Source: Bradyrhizobium hereditatis
GTDB lineage: Bacteria > Pseudomonadota > Alphaproteobacteria > Rhizobiales > Xanthobacteraceae
Length of the DNA: 64,000 nt
Direction: 5' to 3'
NCBI RefSeq assembly: GCF_020329435.1
Contig: NZ_JAGKJK010000011.1
Coordinates: 186,001 to 250,000, forward strand
Shown here: one piece after another, positions 43,254-54,445 of the stretch
How the letters are laid out: every line of letters starts with the position of its first letter
How positions within the stretch are numbered: the first letter of the stretch is position 1
Translations under genes and position numbers: made by a program
Notes under the pieces: model-generated
Told to the model about the DNA's origin: nothing
What the model saw: only the letters and a program-made list of their open reading frames with translations
The model's database searches: none

Positions 43254-44186
43254 TCATGCCCGCCGCAACAACGGCGGCCTGTGACGCTCGATTTCCTCAT
43301 CCAACAATTCCGCCAGCTCCGCGCTCACTTCCACCATTGGCAGGCGCACTTCCGCGCTGTCGATCAGCCTGCTGCGCGCCAGGCAATACTTGGCGGGCGC
43401 CGGGCTCGGCTCGGCAAACAACAGTCGCGTCAGTCCGGAGATTTTCTTCCAGCAGACAAGCGCGCCCTCGCGGTCGCCCTGCATCAATAGCGTTCGCACC
43501 GATGCAAAGGCTTCGGTCTGAAGATGCGCTGACAACAGGATCGCGCCGTCAGCGCCGTCGCTGAGCCCTTCGTGATACTGCGCATCCTCGCCGGTCAGCA
43601 CGCGAAAGCCGGATGGACGCCTGCTCAGGAAATCGATCGACTGCGCGCGGTCGGCACTGCAATCCTTCATGCCGACGATGTTCGGATGCGCCGCGAGTTG
43701 CAGCAGTGTCTCGTTGGTGATGTTGACGGCGGTCCGGTAGGGGATGTTGTAGAGCACAATGGGGCGTGCGGCGCGGCCGGCGAGCGCGGTGAAATGCTGG
43801 AGCAGGCCGCGCTGCGATGGCCTGATGTAACAGGGACTTGCGATCAGATAGCCGTCGATCGGCCAGGCTGCCGTCTCGTCCAGCGCATCCAGCATCTTCG
43901 CGGTCGAGGCGCCGGACAGGCCGAGCAGGATCGGCAGATGCTGCGTGCCGGCGGCGAGCTCGCTGCGTGTCACTGTCACCAGCTGCTTGAGTTCAGTGAT
44001 GCTGAGCGACATGCCTTCACCTGATGTCGCCGCCAGAATGAAGCCGTCGACCGGGCCGGCCGCATAATGCCTGACGAGCCGGCGCAGCGAAATCTCGTCG
44101 AGTCCGCCGTCCCGAAACGGCGTGATCAGCGGCAGCCACAGGCCCTGCAGCCGGCTTGTCAGATCGCTAGTCGAAGGTTCAGTCAT
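43254..44186 (-). CDS. Dihydrodipicolinate synthase family aldolase/lyase
   Basis: 310 residues of the DHDPS / N-acetylneuraminate lyase fold. The Schiff-base lysine is in NIVGMKDCSAD, the conserved tyrosine in VLYNIPYRT, and the substrate loop ATSGEGMSLS replaces the usual GTTGE. The family includes DapA and several aldolases and dehydratases for sugar acids and hydroxyproline, so DapA itself is only one option. The start (AGGAGATGG upstream) follows an attenuator-like leader at 44,222-44,400. Confidence 0.85.
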   Translation of the reverse strand: MTEPSTSDLTSRLQGLWLPLITPFRDGGLDEISLRRLVRHYAAGPVDGFILAATSGEGMSLSITELKQLVTVTRSELAAGTQHLPILLGLSGASTAKMLDALDETAAWPIDGYLIASPCYIRPSQRGLLQHFTALAGRAARPIVLYNIPYRTAVNITNETLLQLAAHPNIVGMKDCSADRAQSIDFLSRRPSGFRVLTGEDAQYHEGLSDGADGAILLSAHLQTEAFASVRTLLMQGDREGALVCWKKISGLTRLLFAEPSPAPAKYCLARSRLIDSAEVRLPMVEVSAELAELLDEEIERHRPPLLRRA

Positions 44187-44226
44187 CGTTCCATCTCCTC
44201 ATGGGTAAGCCGGAGACGGGACCAAT

Positions 44227-44253
44227 AAAAAAACCCCGTCCAGACGGCGGGGC
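44227..44253 (-). terminator. Terminator-like hairpin just upstream of the DHDPS-family gene (possible attenuator)
   Basis: Read on the minus strand, CCCCGCCGTCTGGACGGGG is followed by seven T. It lies about 40 bases before the start of the minus-strand gene at 44,186 and downstream of a promoter-like sequence, the layout expected for an attenuator. Confidence 0.65.
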
Positions 44254-44298
44254 TTCGGATCGCGGGCTTGCGGCAGTTCAGCGCGCGCGTCGATCTCG

Positions 44299-44322
44299 GG
44301 TCCCCGGGTGGGGACCTTTTTT
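44299..44322 (+). terminator. Plus-strand intrinsic terminator with no gene before it
   Basis: GGTCCCC-GGGT-GGGGACC followed by TTTTTT: a 7-bp perfect stem. The nearest plus-strand gene ends at 43,195, and everything between is on the minus strand, so it would end a short noncoding RNA or an antisense transcript. Confidence 0.7.
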
Positions 44323-44432
44323 CGACGACAGAGCTGCACACGAACGCGTGATCATGTGCGGATCATGGTTGCGAGGAACGTCGATGTCAACCGGCGCAGC
44401 CACATGACACCTGTATGATGGGCTTGAACATG

Positions 44433-44466
44433 AAAAAAAAAGCCGGGCCCGAAAGAGCCCGGCTTG
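44433..44466 (-). terminator. Intrinsic terminator of the trxB-lysR transcript
   Basis: On the minus strand, AAGCCGGGC-TCTTTCGG-GCCCGGCTT is followed by eight or more T. It is the first strong terminator downstream of lysR (44,695). Confidence 0.8.
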
Positions 44467-44694
44467 AGGTATTGGCCACGTGAGGCCGACACAATCACCT
44501 TCCAAGAGGGATTACTGAACCGCCACGTCACTGGAGGAGGGGGACATATGCGCGACGCAACCGCTCAGCGTTTGAACACTATGATCCTCATCCGTGCCTT
44601 GCAGCAAGCGTCCAAGCCGCATGTCAGACATGCGGTGAGCGGGGCCTCTATAAAATCGGCTAATCCGCAGAAGGGATGACGAAGTGGCGCCGCC

Positions 44695-45618
44695 CTACGA
44701 CGGCCAGCGCTGCGCTTTGCTCACCACGAAATCGCGGAACACCTGCACACGTGCAACCGTCTTCAACTCTTCGGGATAGACGAAATAGGTGTCGAGCTGG
44801 ATCGAATCGGATTCGCCGAACAGCTGCACCAGGCGGTAGTTTTCCTCGACCAGATAGTCCGGCAGCGCCGCAATGCCGAGCCCCTGCTGGCAGGCGCGGA
44901 CCAATCCTAAGATGTTATTCACCTTGAAATAGGCTTCGCGCGGGCCGGAACCGTTGCGGCCGGCGTCGATCAGCCAGCTGCGGTTCTGCAGATGTGTCGG
45001 AACCTGTGCATCGCCGAGCATGATGATGCGGTGGGAATCGAGATCATCAAGCGTGCGCGGCGTGCCGAAGCGCTTGATGTATTCCGGTGAGCAATAGGCA
45101 TGGAAGCCGATCGAGAACAGCTTGCGCTGGATCAGGTCCGGCTGGGTCGGCTTGCGGGTCCGGATCGCGACGTCAGCTTCGCGCATCGACAAATCGAGAT
45201 CCTCATCGGTGACGATCAGCGATATGCGGATGTCAGGATAGAGCGCGGTGAATTCGTCGAGCCGCGGAATCAGCCAGTTGATGCCGAGGGCAGGGGGCGT
45301 CGTGATCTTCAGGTCGCCGCTCGGCCGCTCGCGGCTGTCGGTCAGCTTGGCGCGCGCTGCCTGTAGCTGCATGAATACGTCATGCGCAGTGCGGAACAAC
45401 AGGTCACCCTGCTCGGTGAGGATGAGCCCGCGCGCATGGCGGTGGAACAGCGACACCGAGAGCTCCTGCTCGAGTGCACTCACCTGCCGCGACACCGCCG
45501 ATTGCGAGAGCCCAAGTTGCTCGCCGGCATGGGTGAAGCTTCCCGCTTCCGCCGCCGCGTGAAACACCTTCAGCTTGTCCCAATCCATGTCCGTAAATCC
45601 GTCCCGCGTTCGAGCCAT
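44695..45618 (-). CDS. LysR family transcriptional regulator
   Basis: 307 residues. The HTH spans about 13-70 (LKVFHAAAEAGSFTHAGEQL, SQSAVSRQVSALE), and the co-inducer domain follows (100-300). The ATG at 45,618 lies two bases after the trxB stop. A second ATG at 45,588 (MDWDKLKVF) is an equally typical family start. Coupling to trxB suggests a redox or housekeeping role, but its target is unknown. Confidence 0.9.
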   Translation of the reverse strand: MARTRDGFTDMDWDKLKVFHAAAEAGSFTHAGEQLGLSQSAVSRQVSALEQELSVSLFHRHARGLILTEQGDLLFRTAHDVFMQLQAARAKLTDSRERPSGDLKITTPPALGINWLIPRLDEFTALYPDIRISLIVTDEDLDLSMREADVAIRTRKPTQPDLIQRKLFSIGFHAYCSPEYIKRFGTPRTLDDLDSHRIIMLGDAQVPTHLQNRSWLIDAGRNGSGPREAYFKVNNILGLVRACQQGLGIAALPDYLVEENYRLVQLFGESDSIQLDTYFVYPEELKTVARVQVFRDFVVSKAQRWPS

Positions 45619-45620
45619 GA

Positions 45621-46586
45621 TTATTCTGCCGCCGCGCGATCGCTCGCGCGCAAAGCCAGGAAACGTTCGGCCTCAAGGGCCGCCATGCAGCCAAGGCCGG
45701 CAGCCGTCACCGCCTGCCGGTAGGTTTCGTCGGCGACATCGCCGGCAGCGAACAGGCCGGGAATCGATGTCGCGGTCGAGTTCGGCGCCACCTCGACATA
45801 GCCGGAGGGTTTCAGCTTGACCTGGCCTTTGACGAGGTCAGTTGCGGGCGCGTGACCGATCGCGATGAAGACACCGTCCGCCGGCACCTCGGTCAGTTTG
45901 CCGGTCTTGACGTTCTTCAGCCGCACATGGGTGACCTTGTTCGGATTCTCGACGCCAAGGATCTCATCGATCGCCGAGTCCCAGATCACTTTGATTTTCG
46001 CGTTCTTGAACAGGCGGTCCTGCAGGATGCGCTCGGCGCGGAAATGATTGCGGCGGTGCACGATCGTCACCTGCGAAGCGAAGTTTGTCAGGAACAGCGC
46101 TTCCTCGACCGCAGTGTTGCCGCCGCCGACCACGATCACTTCCTTGCCGCGATAGAAGAAGCCGTCGCAGGTCGCGCAGGCCGAGACGCCGAAGCCCTTG
46201 AACTTCTCTTCCGAGGGAATGCCGAGCCAGCGCGCCTGCGCGCCGGTGGCGAGGACCACCGTCTCCGCCAGATAGACATCGCCGCTATCGCAGGTCAGGC
46301 GGAACGGGCGCTGCGCCAGTTCGAGTTTGGTGACGAGATCGGTGACGATCTTGGTGCCGACATGCGCTGCCTGCTTCTCCATCTGCTCCATCAGCCAGGG
46401 GCCCTGGATGACGTCGGCGAAGCCGGGATAATTCTCCACGTCGGTGGTGATGGTGAGTTGTCCGCCGGGCTGGATGCCTTGGATCAGGACGGGCTCCAAC
46501 ATCGCGCGCGCCGCGTAGATCGCCGCGGTGTAGCCGGCGGGGCCGGAACCGATAATGACGACCTTGGCATGAATAGGCGCAGGCAT
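45621..46586 (-). CDS. trxB: Thioredoxin reductase
   Basis: 321 residues. FAD-binding GSGPAGYTAAIYAAR at 13-27, the redox-active pair CATC in SACATCDGFFYRG, NADPH-binding GGGNTAVEEA and the second FAD motif GLFAAGDVAD. It reduces thioredoxin with NADPH in the cytosol. It is divergent from an Lrp-type regulator, with a perfect dyad between them. The start ATG is preceded by GGAT-rich sequence; AGAGAGGG lies at about 10 bases. Confidence 0.95.
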   Translation of the reverse strand: MPAPIHAKVVIIGSGPAGYTAAIYAARAMLEPVLIQGIQPGGQLTITTDVENYPGFADVIQGPWLMEQMEKQAAHVGTKIVTDLVTKLELAQRPFRLTCDSGDVYLAETVVLATGAQARWLGIPSEEKFKGFGVSACATCDGFFYRGKEVIVVGGGNTAVEEALFLTNFASQVTIVHRRNHFRAERILQDRLFKNAKIKVIWDSAIDEILGVENPNKVTHVRLKNVKTGKLTEVPADGVFIAIGHAPATDLVKGQVKLKPSGYVEVAPNSTATSIPGLFAAGDVADETYRQAVTAAGLGCMAALEAERFLALRASDRAAAE

Positions 46587-46769
46587 CGGCGGATCCCTCT
46601 CTTATTCGGGGGTTGTTTTTGACTGAGCAGAAAGCGCCGGAAGGAGGTCGGCGGCGCCGAAAGTGTCAAATCCAAGTCTAAGATATCTGGGTAGCTATGC
46701 AAGATTTGCAATTCATCCCAGCGAATTTTCCCCGGAACCGAATTCACAATCGCGAAATTGGGCGTTTCG

Positions 46770-46788
46770 TGCGCAATAAAATTGCGCA
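46770..46788. promoter_or_regulatory. Perfect dyad between trxB and the Lrp-type gene
   Basis: TGCGCAAT-AAA-ATTGCGCA, an 8-bp exact inverted repeat in the 277-base divergent region. Lrp/AsnC proteins bind such AT-centred dyads, so autoregulation of the Lrp gene and possible control of trxB are likely. Confidence 0.65.
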
Positions 46789-46863
46789 AGGCGTCCGGCC
46801 TGCGCTAAGAGATTGCCGGCAAAAGCCGCTTCAAGGCGGCCAAAGTTAGGGAACCCGACGCGC

Positions 46864-47343
46864 GTGTCGAAGAATCTGGACGAAATCGACCTCAAAATTC
46901 TTGCCGAGATTCAGGCCGATGGCCGAATCACCAACGTGGAACTGGCCAAACGCGTCGGTATTTCGCCCCCGCCCTGCCTGCGCCGGGTCCGCACCCTGGA
47001 GGAGGAGGGCTACATCCAGGGCTATCGCGGCCTGCTCGACCCGCGCCGGCTCGGCTTCGACGTCACCGTGTTTGCTTCCGTTCATCTGTCCAGCCAGGCG
47101 GATGCGGATTTGCGCGCGTTCGAGGATTTCGTGCGCGCCGAGCCGTTGGTGCGGGAGTGCTGGATGTTGTCGGGCGAGGTGGACTTCATCCTCAAATGCG
47201 TCGCACCCGACATGGCGACGTTTCAGGAGTTCGTCACCCACCTGACCGCGGCGCCGCACGTCCGGAACGTCAGGACGTCGCTGGTGCTGCACAATTCGAA
47301 ATATGAAGCGGCGGTGCCGCTCGATGTGAAGGTGGCGGGGTGA
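46864..47343 (+). CDS. Lrp/AsnC family transcriptional regulator
   Basis: 159 residues from the GTG at 46,864 (AGGGA 11 bases before); a TTG at 46,813 would add 17 residues. N-terminal HTH (LDEIDLKILAEIQADGRITN and GISPPPCLRRVRTLEEEG), followed by the RAM ligand-binding domain (70-145). Typically a feast/famine regulator responding to an amino acid. A palindromic repeat follows the gene. Confidence 0.92.
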   Translation: MSKNLDEIDLKILAEIQADGRITNVELAKRVGISPPPCLRRVRTLEEEGYIQGYRGLLDPRRLGFDVTVFASVHLSSQADADLRAFEDFVRAEPLVRECWMLSGEVDFILKCVAPDMATFQEFVTHLTAAPHVRNVRTSLVLHNSKYEAAVPLDVKVAG

Positions 47344-47344
47344 G

Positions 47345-47492
47345 CTTTACCTCTCCCGCTTGCGGGGGAGGTCGCATCGCATCGAAGGATGCGATGCGGG
47401 TGGGGGAAACTCTCTCCACGCGAGCGGTGTGACTCGCGGCGGCACCCCCACCCCAACCCTCCCCCGCAAGAGCGGGAGAGGGAGCGCTAGTC
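47345..47492. repeat. Bradyrhizobium-type palindromic intergenic repeat
   Basis: Left arm CTCTCCCGCTTGCGGGGGAGG and right arm CCTCCCCCGCAAGAGCGGGA enclose a spacer with an inner palindrome GCATCGCATC..GATGCGATGC. It is related to the element at 9,838. It fills the gap between the Lrp gene and the convergent DoxX gene and may act as a bidirectional terminator. Confidence 0.75.
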
Positions 47493-47511
47493 CCGGCGCG
47501 GTGACTAAGTC

Positions 47512-47934
47512 TCACTTCTTCCGCATCGTGGCGTCGAGGCTGATCGGGCCGCCGCCTGCGGTCGAAAGATAGAGGCAGGCGAAGCAGAACAGGATCGCGA
47601 GCGTGCCGCCGTTGATGAGCGGGAAAAAGCTTCTCGGCGCGTGACCGATGAAGTAGGCGAATGCCATTTCGCCGGCAAGAATGAAGGCGACGGGCCGTGT
47701 GAACAGTCCGAGCAGCAAAAGCGCGCCGAAGATCAACTCAATCAGGCCGGCGGCTCCCGAGAGCGACATCAATTGCACCTTGTTGAGGAAGGCGTAAGCG
47801 TTCCCCTCCGGAATTGTCGGAAACTTCAGAATCTTCGCGACGCCGTACTGAAACAGCAGCAGCCCGGTGATGAAGCGAACCAGGCTCAGCGCCTGTGGCT
47901 GAAATTTCGCGAGCAGCTTATCGAATTGGTCCAT
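47512..47934 (-). CDS. DoxX family membrane protein
   Basis: 140 residues from the ATG at 47,934 (GGGGACG upstream). Four membrane helices and the DoxX pattern LVRFITGLLLFQYGVAKILK and GLIELIFGALLLLGLFTRPVAFIL. DoxX proteins are part of small redox complexes in the membrane in some bacteria; the role here is unknown. The open frame upstream of the ATG does not look coding and contains two dyads. Confidence 0.88.
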   Translation of the reverse strand: MDQFDKLLAKFQPQALSLVRFITGLLLFQYGVAKILKFPTIPEGNAYAFLNKVQLMSLSGAAGLIELIFGALLLLGLFTRPVAFILAGEMAFAYFIGHAPRSFFPLINGGTLAILFCFACLYLSTAGGGPISLDATMRKK

Positions 47935-48252
47935 GTTAACGTCCCCCTTGTTTGACGCGCTAGGAACTAGCGTGACGAGATTACACGGTGTTGGCGAATC
48001 TCGTGTGATGCCGAGACAACACCAGTGAAATTGAATCATTCCCACTGCTTCGCGACATTGTCGCGATTGCGGCGCAACAAGATCGCGTTCGGGCACACAC
48101 ACGAGTCCGCCGCTTCGATCGCACTCCCTTGCGGAAAGACGAAGCCTCGCAGCGCAAACTCATTTGGTTATGAACCATAAGCATTCCCCGAAGCGCCGGA
48201 TATTATGAAATCCGCCGCATCACCACTCACAATGCTGTCAGCACGCGGCAAC
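47935..48252. promoter_or_regulatory. DoxX upstream region with two dyads, otherwise empty
   Basis: Within the gap up to the greA terminator, CGCTAG-GAA-CTAGCG (47,958-47,972) and ACGAGATT-N14-AATCTCGT (47,975-48,004) are perfect inverted repeats just upstream of the doxX-like start. They are candidate operator sites for an unidentified regulator. The rest of the 318 bases shows no gene. Confidence 0.5.
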
Positions 48253-48281
48253 AAAAAGCCGCGTCGGAAGACGCGGCTTTG
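48253..48281 (-). terminator. Intrinsic terminator of greA
   Basis: On the minus strand, AAAGCCGCGTC-TTCC-GACGCGGCTTT followed by TT, 24 bases after the greA stop. Strong stem. Confidence 0.9.
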
Positions 48282-48304
48282 TCGCAACAGTAACTCGCAG
48301 GTGA

Positions 48305-48781
48305 CTACCGCCACTCCACCTTGGTGATCTCGTAGGCCTTGGCGCCGCCGGGCGCCATCACTTCGACGGTGGTGCCCTTCTTCTTGCCGATCAGCGCGCG
48401 CGCGAGCGGCGAGGTGATGGAGATGCGGCCCTTCTTGGCGTCAGCCTCGACTTCGCCGACGATCTGCCACACCGCCTTCTTCTCGGTATCCTCGTCAACC
48501 AGCGTGACGGTCGCGCCGAACTTGACGGTGTCGCCGGACAGTTTCGAGATGTCGATCACGTCGGCGCGCGCGAGCTTGTCTTCGAGCTCGGCGATGCGGC
48601 CTTCATTGTGTGACTGCTCTTCCTTGGCAGCGTGATATTCCGCGTTCTCGGAGAGATCGCCATGCGAGCGCGCCTCGGCGATATGCTCGATGATGCGCGG
48701 ACGATCGACCGACTGGCGCTGCTTCAACTCGAACTCCAGGGCGGCATAGCCGCTCGCAGTCATCGGAACCTTGTCCATCAT
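48305..48781 (-). CDS. greA: Transcription elongation factor GreA
   Basis: 158 residues, the normal length. The N-terminal coiled-coil (MTASGYAALEFELKQRQSVD to RIAELEDKLARAD) carries the acidic tip (DLSENAEYHAAKEEQ), which enters the RNA polymerase secondary channel to stimulate cleavage of backtracked RNA. The C-terminal FKBP-like domain follows (VKFGATVTLVDEDTEKK, then SPLARALIGKKKG). ATG 48,781 or one codon later. It lies downstream of carB on the same strand. Confidence 0.96.
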   Translation of the reverse strand: MMDKVPMTASGYAALEFELKQRQSVDRPRIIEHIAEARSHGDLSENAEYHAAKEEQSHNEGRIAELEDKLARADVIDISKLSGDTVKFGATVTLVDEDTEKKAVWQIVGEVEADAKKGRISITSPLARALIGKKKGTTVEVMAPGGAKAYEITKVEWR

Positions 48782-48896
48782 CTCTTCCGTCCTTCCGTCG
48801 TGCCGCCTCGCCCGGGACGCCTGCGCGCACGAGGTATTTACTAGATTTCGATTCGGGCTTTCCTGGCTCGATCCGAGCCTGACAGCCTATTAATTT

Positions 48897-48916
48897 TCGG
48901 CCCCTTTCGGGGCCGA
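48897..48916. other. Perfect hairpin between carB and greA
   Basis: TCGGCCCC-TTTC-GGGGCCGA, an 8-bp stem with tetraloop, in the 215-base gap between carB and greA. It lacks a good T-run on either strand, so it may be a processing site or weak terminator. Confidence 0.5.
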
Positions 48917-48996
48917 TTCAACATCCAACCAAGCGGTGAGTTCCAGCCATATGGCTGTATTGCCAATCGTTTAGCGGGCATTTGCCCAGCCAACGA

Positions 48997-52461
<3,465 letters not shown>

Positions 52462-52487
52462 CAGCTCTCAGACGGGATTTTGGGCAC

Positions 52488-52515
52488 AAAAAAAGGGCGC
52501 GCAGCCGCGCGTCCC
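52488..52515 (-). terminator. Intrinsic terminator between the tRNA-like gene and carB
   Basis: On the minus strand, GGGACGCGCG-GCTG-CGCGCCC followed by seven T, 27 bases before the carB start. It would end transcription of the tRNA-like gene upstream or act as an attenuator for carB. Confidence 0.75.
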
Positions 52516-52734
52516 CTAAGCCAAAGAGCGCGGGTCTCCCTCGCGCGCGGGTGGTCTTTAGACCAGATTCCGCACCCGCGAAACCCCCAAAAACGGGCCA
52601 TCAACGGGGAAATTCAGGGTTCTGGAAGGGCTTGGGAAGGACTTGCCGAGCCGAGGTCCGCCTTCGCCACGCTACGGCGCGACAGCCTTCGCCACTGCTG
52701 GCTTGCCGAGCCGAAGCTGCGGAGCAGCGAAGGC

Positions 52735-52810
52735 TGGAGGCCCGGCCTGGATTTGAACCAGGATAAAGAGCATTGCACTGCTCCCGCGTCGTCGCTTCCG
52801 CCACCGGGCC
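52735..52810 (-). tRNA. tRNA-like gene, divergent anticodon arm (possible tRNA-Cys relative)
   Basis: 76 bases with a perfect 7-bp acceptor stem GGCCCGG/CCGGGCC, discriminator T, encoded CCA, and a perfect T arm CCTGG-TTCAAAT-CCAGG. The D arm GCGG-AAGCGACGA-CGC lacks the usual G18-G19. The anticodon stem is GAGC/GCTC, and its loop can be drawn with 6 or 8 bases around TGCA, so anticodon GCA (Cys) is read only if one base is extra. Either a decaying tRNA copy or an unusual functional tRNA. GC-rich repeats follow it (CTTGCCGAGCCGA at 52,642 and 52,702). Confidence 0.5.
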
Positions 52811-52890
52811 GCGGCCATCATGGCTGATCACGGCGCGGTGAACCATGCTTAGCGTGCTTTAGGGTTAACAACCTTAGGGCGCGGCAGGGA

Positions 52891-53595
52891 TCAACTAAGC
52901 TGGAGGGCGTGCCGGGCCACGAAGGTCATCCGCCAAGGGTTGTGGCCGATGTTCTGATGCGCGCGCGAGGTAGAGAAGCCGGCCTGGGCGAGCTTCTCGA
53001 TCATCGCATTCTCGCTGTAGCGCTGCAGCCCGATGCGGGTGCGCAGCTGCCGGTAGTCGGAAAGCGCCGTACTGGCGAGCCCGTACAGGGCGTCTTTGAG
53101 GAAGCCGTGAGAGCGTGCGAATTTCAATAGCGCCAGCACGTCTCTGAACATACCGACCTCCGGGCGCAGGACATCGCCCACTACCAGCCGGCCGTTTGGC
53201 TTCAACAGCCGGTGAATGATGGCAAACGCTGAATCCAGTTCCTGCGGAGTCATGTATTGCGTGACCGAATTCATCACGACGAGATCGACCGAGCCTTCCG
53301 CCATTCGCGTGAGATCTTCAAGCGAGCGGACGCGGATCTTGGTGTTCGGCGCGAAGCGCGCGATCAGCCGGCCGCGAACGCCGGGTGCCGGCTCGGCCAG
53401 ATAGAGCTTGGCGCAGGCGTCCGCCACCTTGGCTGCCGATAGCGCTTCGCCGCAGGCATAGTCCAGCACGACGGAGTCGGGCGAGGCGATATAGCCAATG
53501 ATATCGCGCGCGATCAGCTGAAAATGCAGATCCCGATGCAGCTTGCTCGCATAAATCGTATGCGTGGAATCGTAATAGTCGATCCATTCATCCAT
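52891..53595 (-). CDS. SAM-dependent methyltransferase
   Basis: 234 residues from the ATG at 53,595 (MDEWIDYYDSTH), preferred over a TTG six codons upstream. Class I methyltransferase with the SAM loop VLDYACGEA, acidic residue in LYLAEPAPG, and motif VDLVVMNSVTQYMTPQELD. C-terminal helix region resembles class I enzymes acting on small molecules or lipids. Substrate unknown. It faces the Dps gene divergently. Confidence 0.82.
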   Translation of the reverse strand: MDEWIDYYDSTHTIYASKLHRDLHFQLIARDIIGYIASPDSVVLDYACGEALSAAKVADACAKLYLAEPAPGVRGRLIARFAPNTKIRVRSLEDLTRMAEGSVDLVVMNSVTQYMTPQELDSAFAIIHRLLKPNGRLVVGDVLRPEVGMFRDVLALLKFARSHGFLKDALYGLASTALSDYRQLRTRIGLQRYSENAMIEKLAQAGFSTSRAHQNIGHNPWRMTFVARHALQLS

Positions 53596-53718
53596 GCGTG
53601 CGTGCCCAGCCAAACAGCCGGTTCCCCTGCCGGAACCAGCCAGAGAGTGATGCGTTAGGTCGTCCGGCGGCCGATGTCCATCGCCGCCTCAATCCGGTTC
53701 CTAACAGGAAGGTGTAAC

Positions 53719-54252
53719 GTGAGCAAAACCAACAATAAATCCGACAAGGTATCCCCTGACCTCGACACGCCGACCGATCTGGCGCCGGCTGCGGTAGAGA
53801 AGATTTCGGCATCGCTCAACGTCCTTTTGGCGGACGCCTTCGCGCTTTACCTGAAGACCAAGAACTTCCACTGGCACGTCAGCGGCCGGCATTTCCGCGA
53901 TTATCATCTGCTGTTGGACGAGCAATCGGAAGCGATCTTCGCCACCACCGACCAGCTTGCCGAGCGGGTGCGCAAGCTCGGCGGTATCACGCTGCGCTCG
54001 ATCGGGCAGATCGCCAAGCTGCAGACCATCCAGGACAACAACGAATCCTATGTCCCGCCGCGCGAGATGCTGCGCGAATTGATGGAGGATAACAAGAAGA
54101 TGGCGACGGCGATGCGCAAGGCACACAAGCTCGCCGACGACAATGAGGACCGAGGCACCGCCCAGTTGCTCGAATTGTTCATCGACGAGACCGAGCGTCG
54201 CACCTGGTTCCTGTTCGAGGCCAGCCGCCAGGACGGCGCCAACGCGGCCTGA
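53719..54252 (+). CDS. dps: Dps-family DNA-binding/ferritin-like protein
   Basis: 177 residues from the GTG at 53,719, with AGGAAGG 6 bases before it. A four-helix ferritin-like fold with ferroxidase residues in NFHWHVSGRHFRDYHLLLDE and AIFATTDQLAERV. Dps oxidises Fe2+ with peroxide inside a dodecameric shell and can compact DNA. A short Lys/Asn/Asp-rich N-terminal tail may mediate DNA contact. Stand-alone gene. Confidence 0.92.
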   Translation: MSKTNNKSDKVSPDLDTPTDLAPAAVEKISASLNVLLADAFALYLKTKNFHWHVSGRHFRDYHLLLDEQSEAIFATTDQLAERVRKLGGITLRSIGQIAKLQTIQDNNESYVPPREMLRELMEDNKKMATAMRKAHKLADDNEDRGTAQLLELFIDETERRTWFLFEASRQDGANAA

Positions 54253-54445
54253 GTGCGCATATGCGTTCGTGGATTCGCAGGATGGGCCTCGCTCGCCATC
54301 CCTGCGTTCTGCGGCGGGCACGCCGAGCTATGTCAGCTTGCTGGCCCGTCTGCAGATGGGTCACTGGCCAGATGATGCCCGGCGTGTTTTCGGCGCCAGT
54401 AGCCAGGATGGAATAAACGCAGTTCGCCGCCACCAGCGCTGGCAG

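Larger units (their letters stand above)
44187..44694. other. Region between DHDPS-family gene and lysR: leader, hairpins, no protein gene assigned
   Basis: About 500 bases with an unusual density of hairpins. A minus-strand promoter-like pair, TTGACA (44,385-44,390) and CATGAT (44,362-44,367) with a 17-base spacer, faces the DHDPS-family gene. A plus-strand terminator sits at 44,299-44,322 and minus-strand ones at 44,227-44,253 and 44,433-44,466. A perfect dyad CCGCATGTC-A-GACATGCGG lies at 44,617-44,635. A 43-codon plus-strand frame at 44,549 has a very strong ribosome site (GGAGGAGGGGG) but no recognisable protein. Confidence 0.55.

Noticed and set aside
43254..44186. Naming the DHDPS-family gene dapA
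   Set aside because: The family has many activities and the substrate loop differs from GTTGE, so a firm symbol is not supported.
44549..44679. Plus-strand 43-codon frame with a GGAGGAGGGGG ribosome site
   Set aside because: The ribosome site is striking, but the translation shows no recognisable domain and the frame contains a perfect dyad. Kept only as part of the region description.
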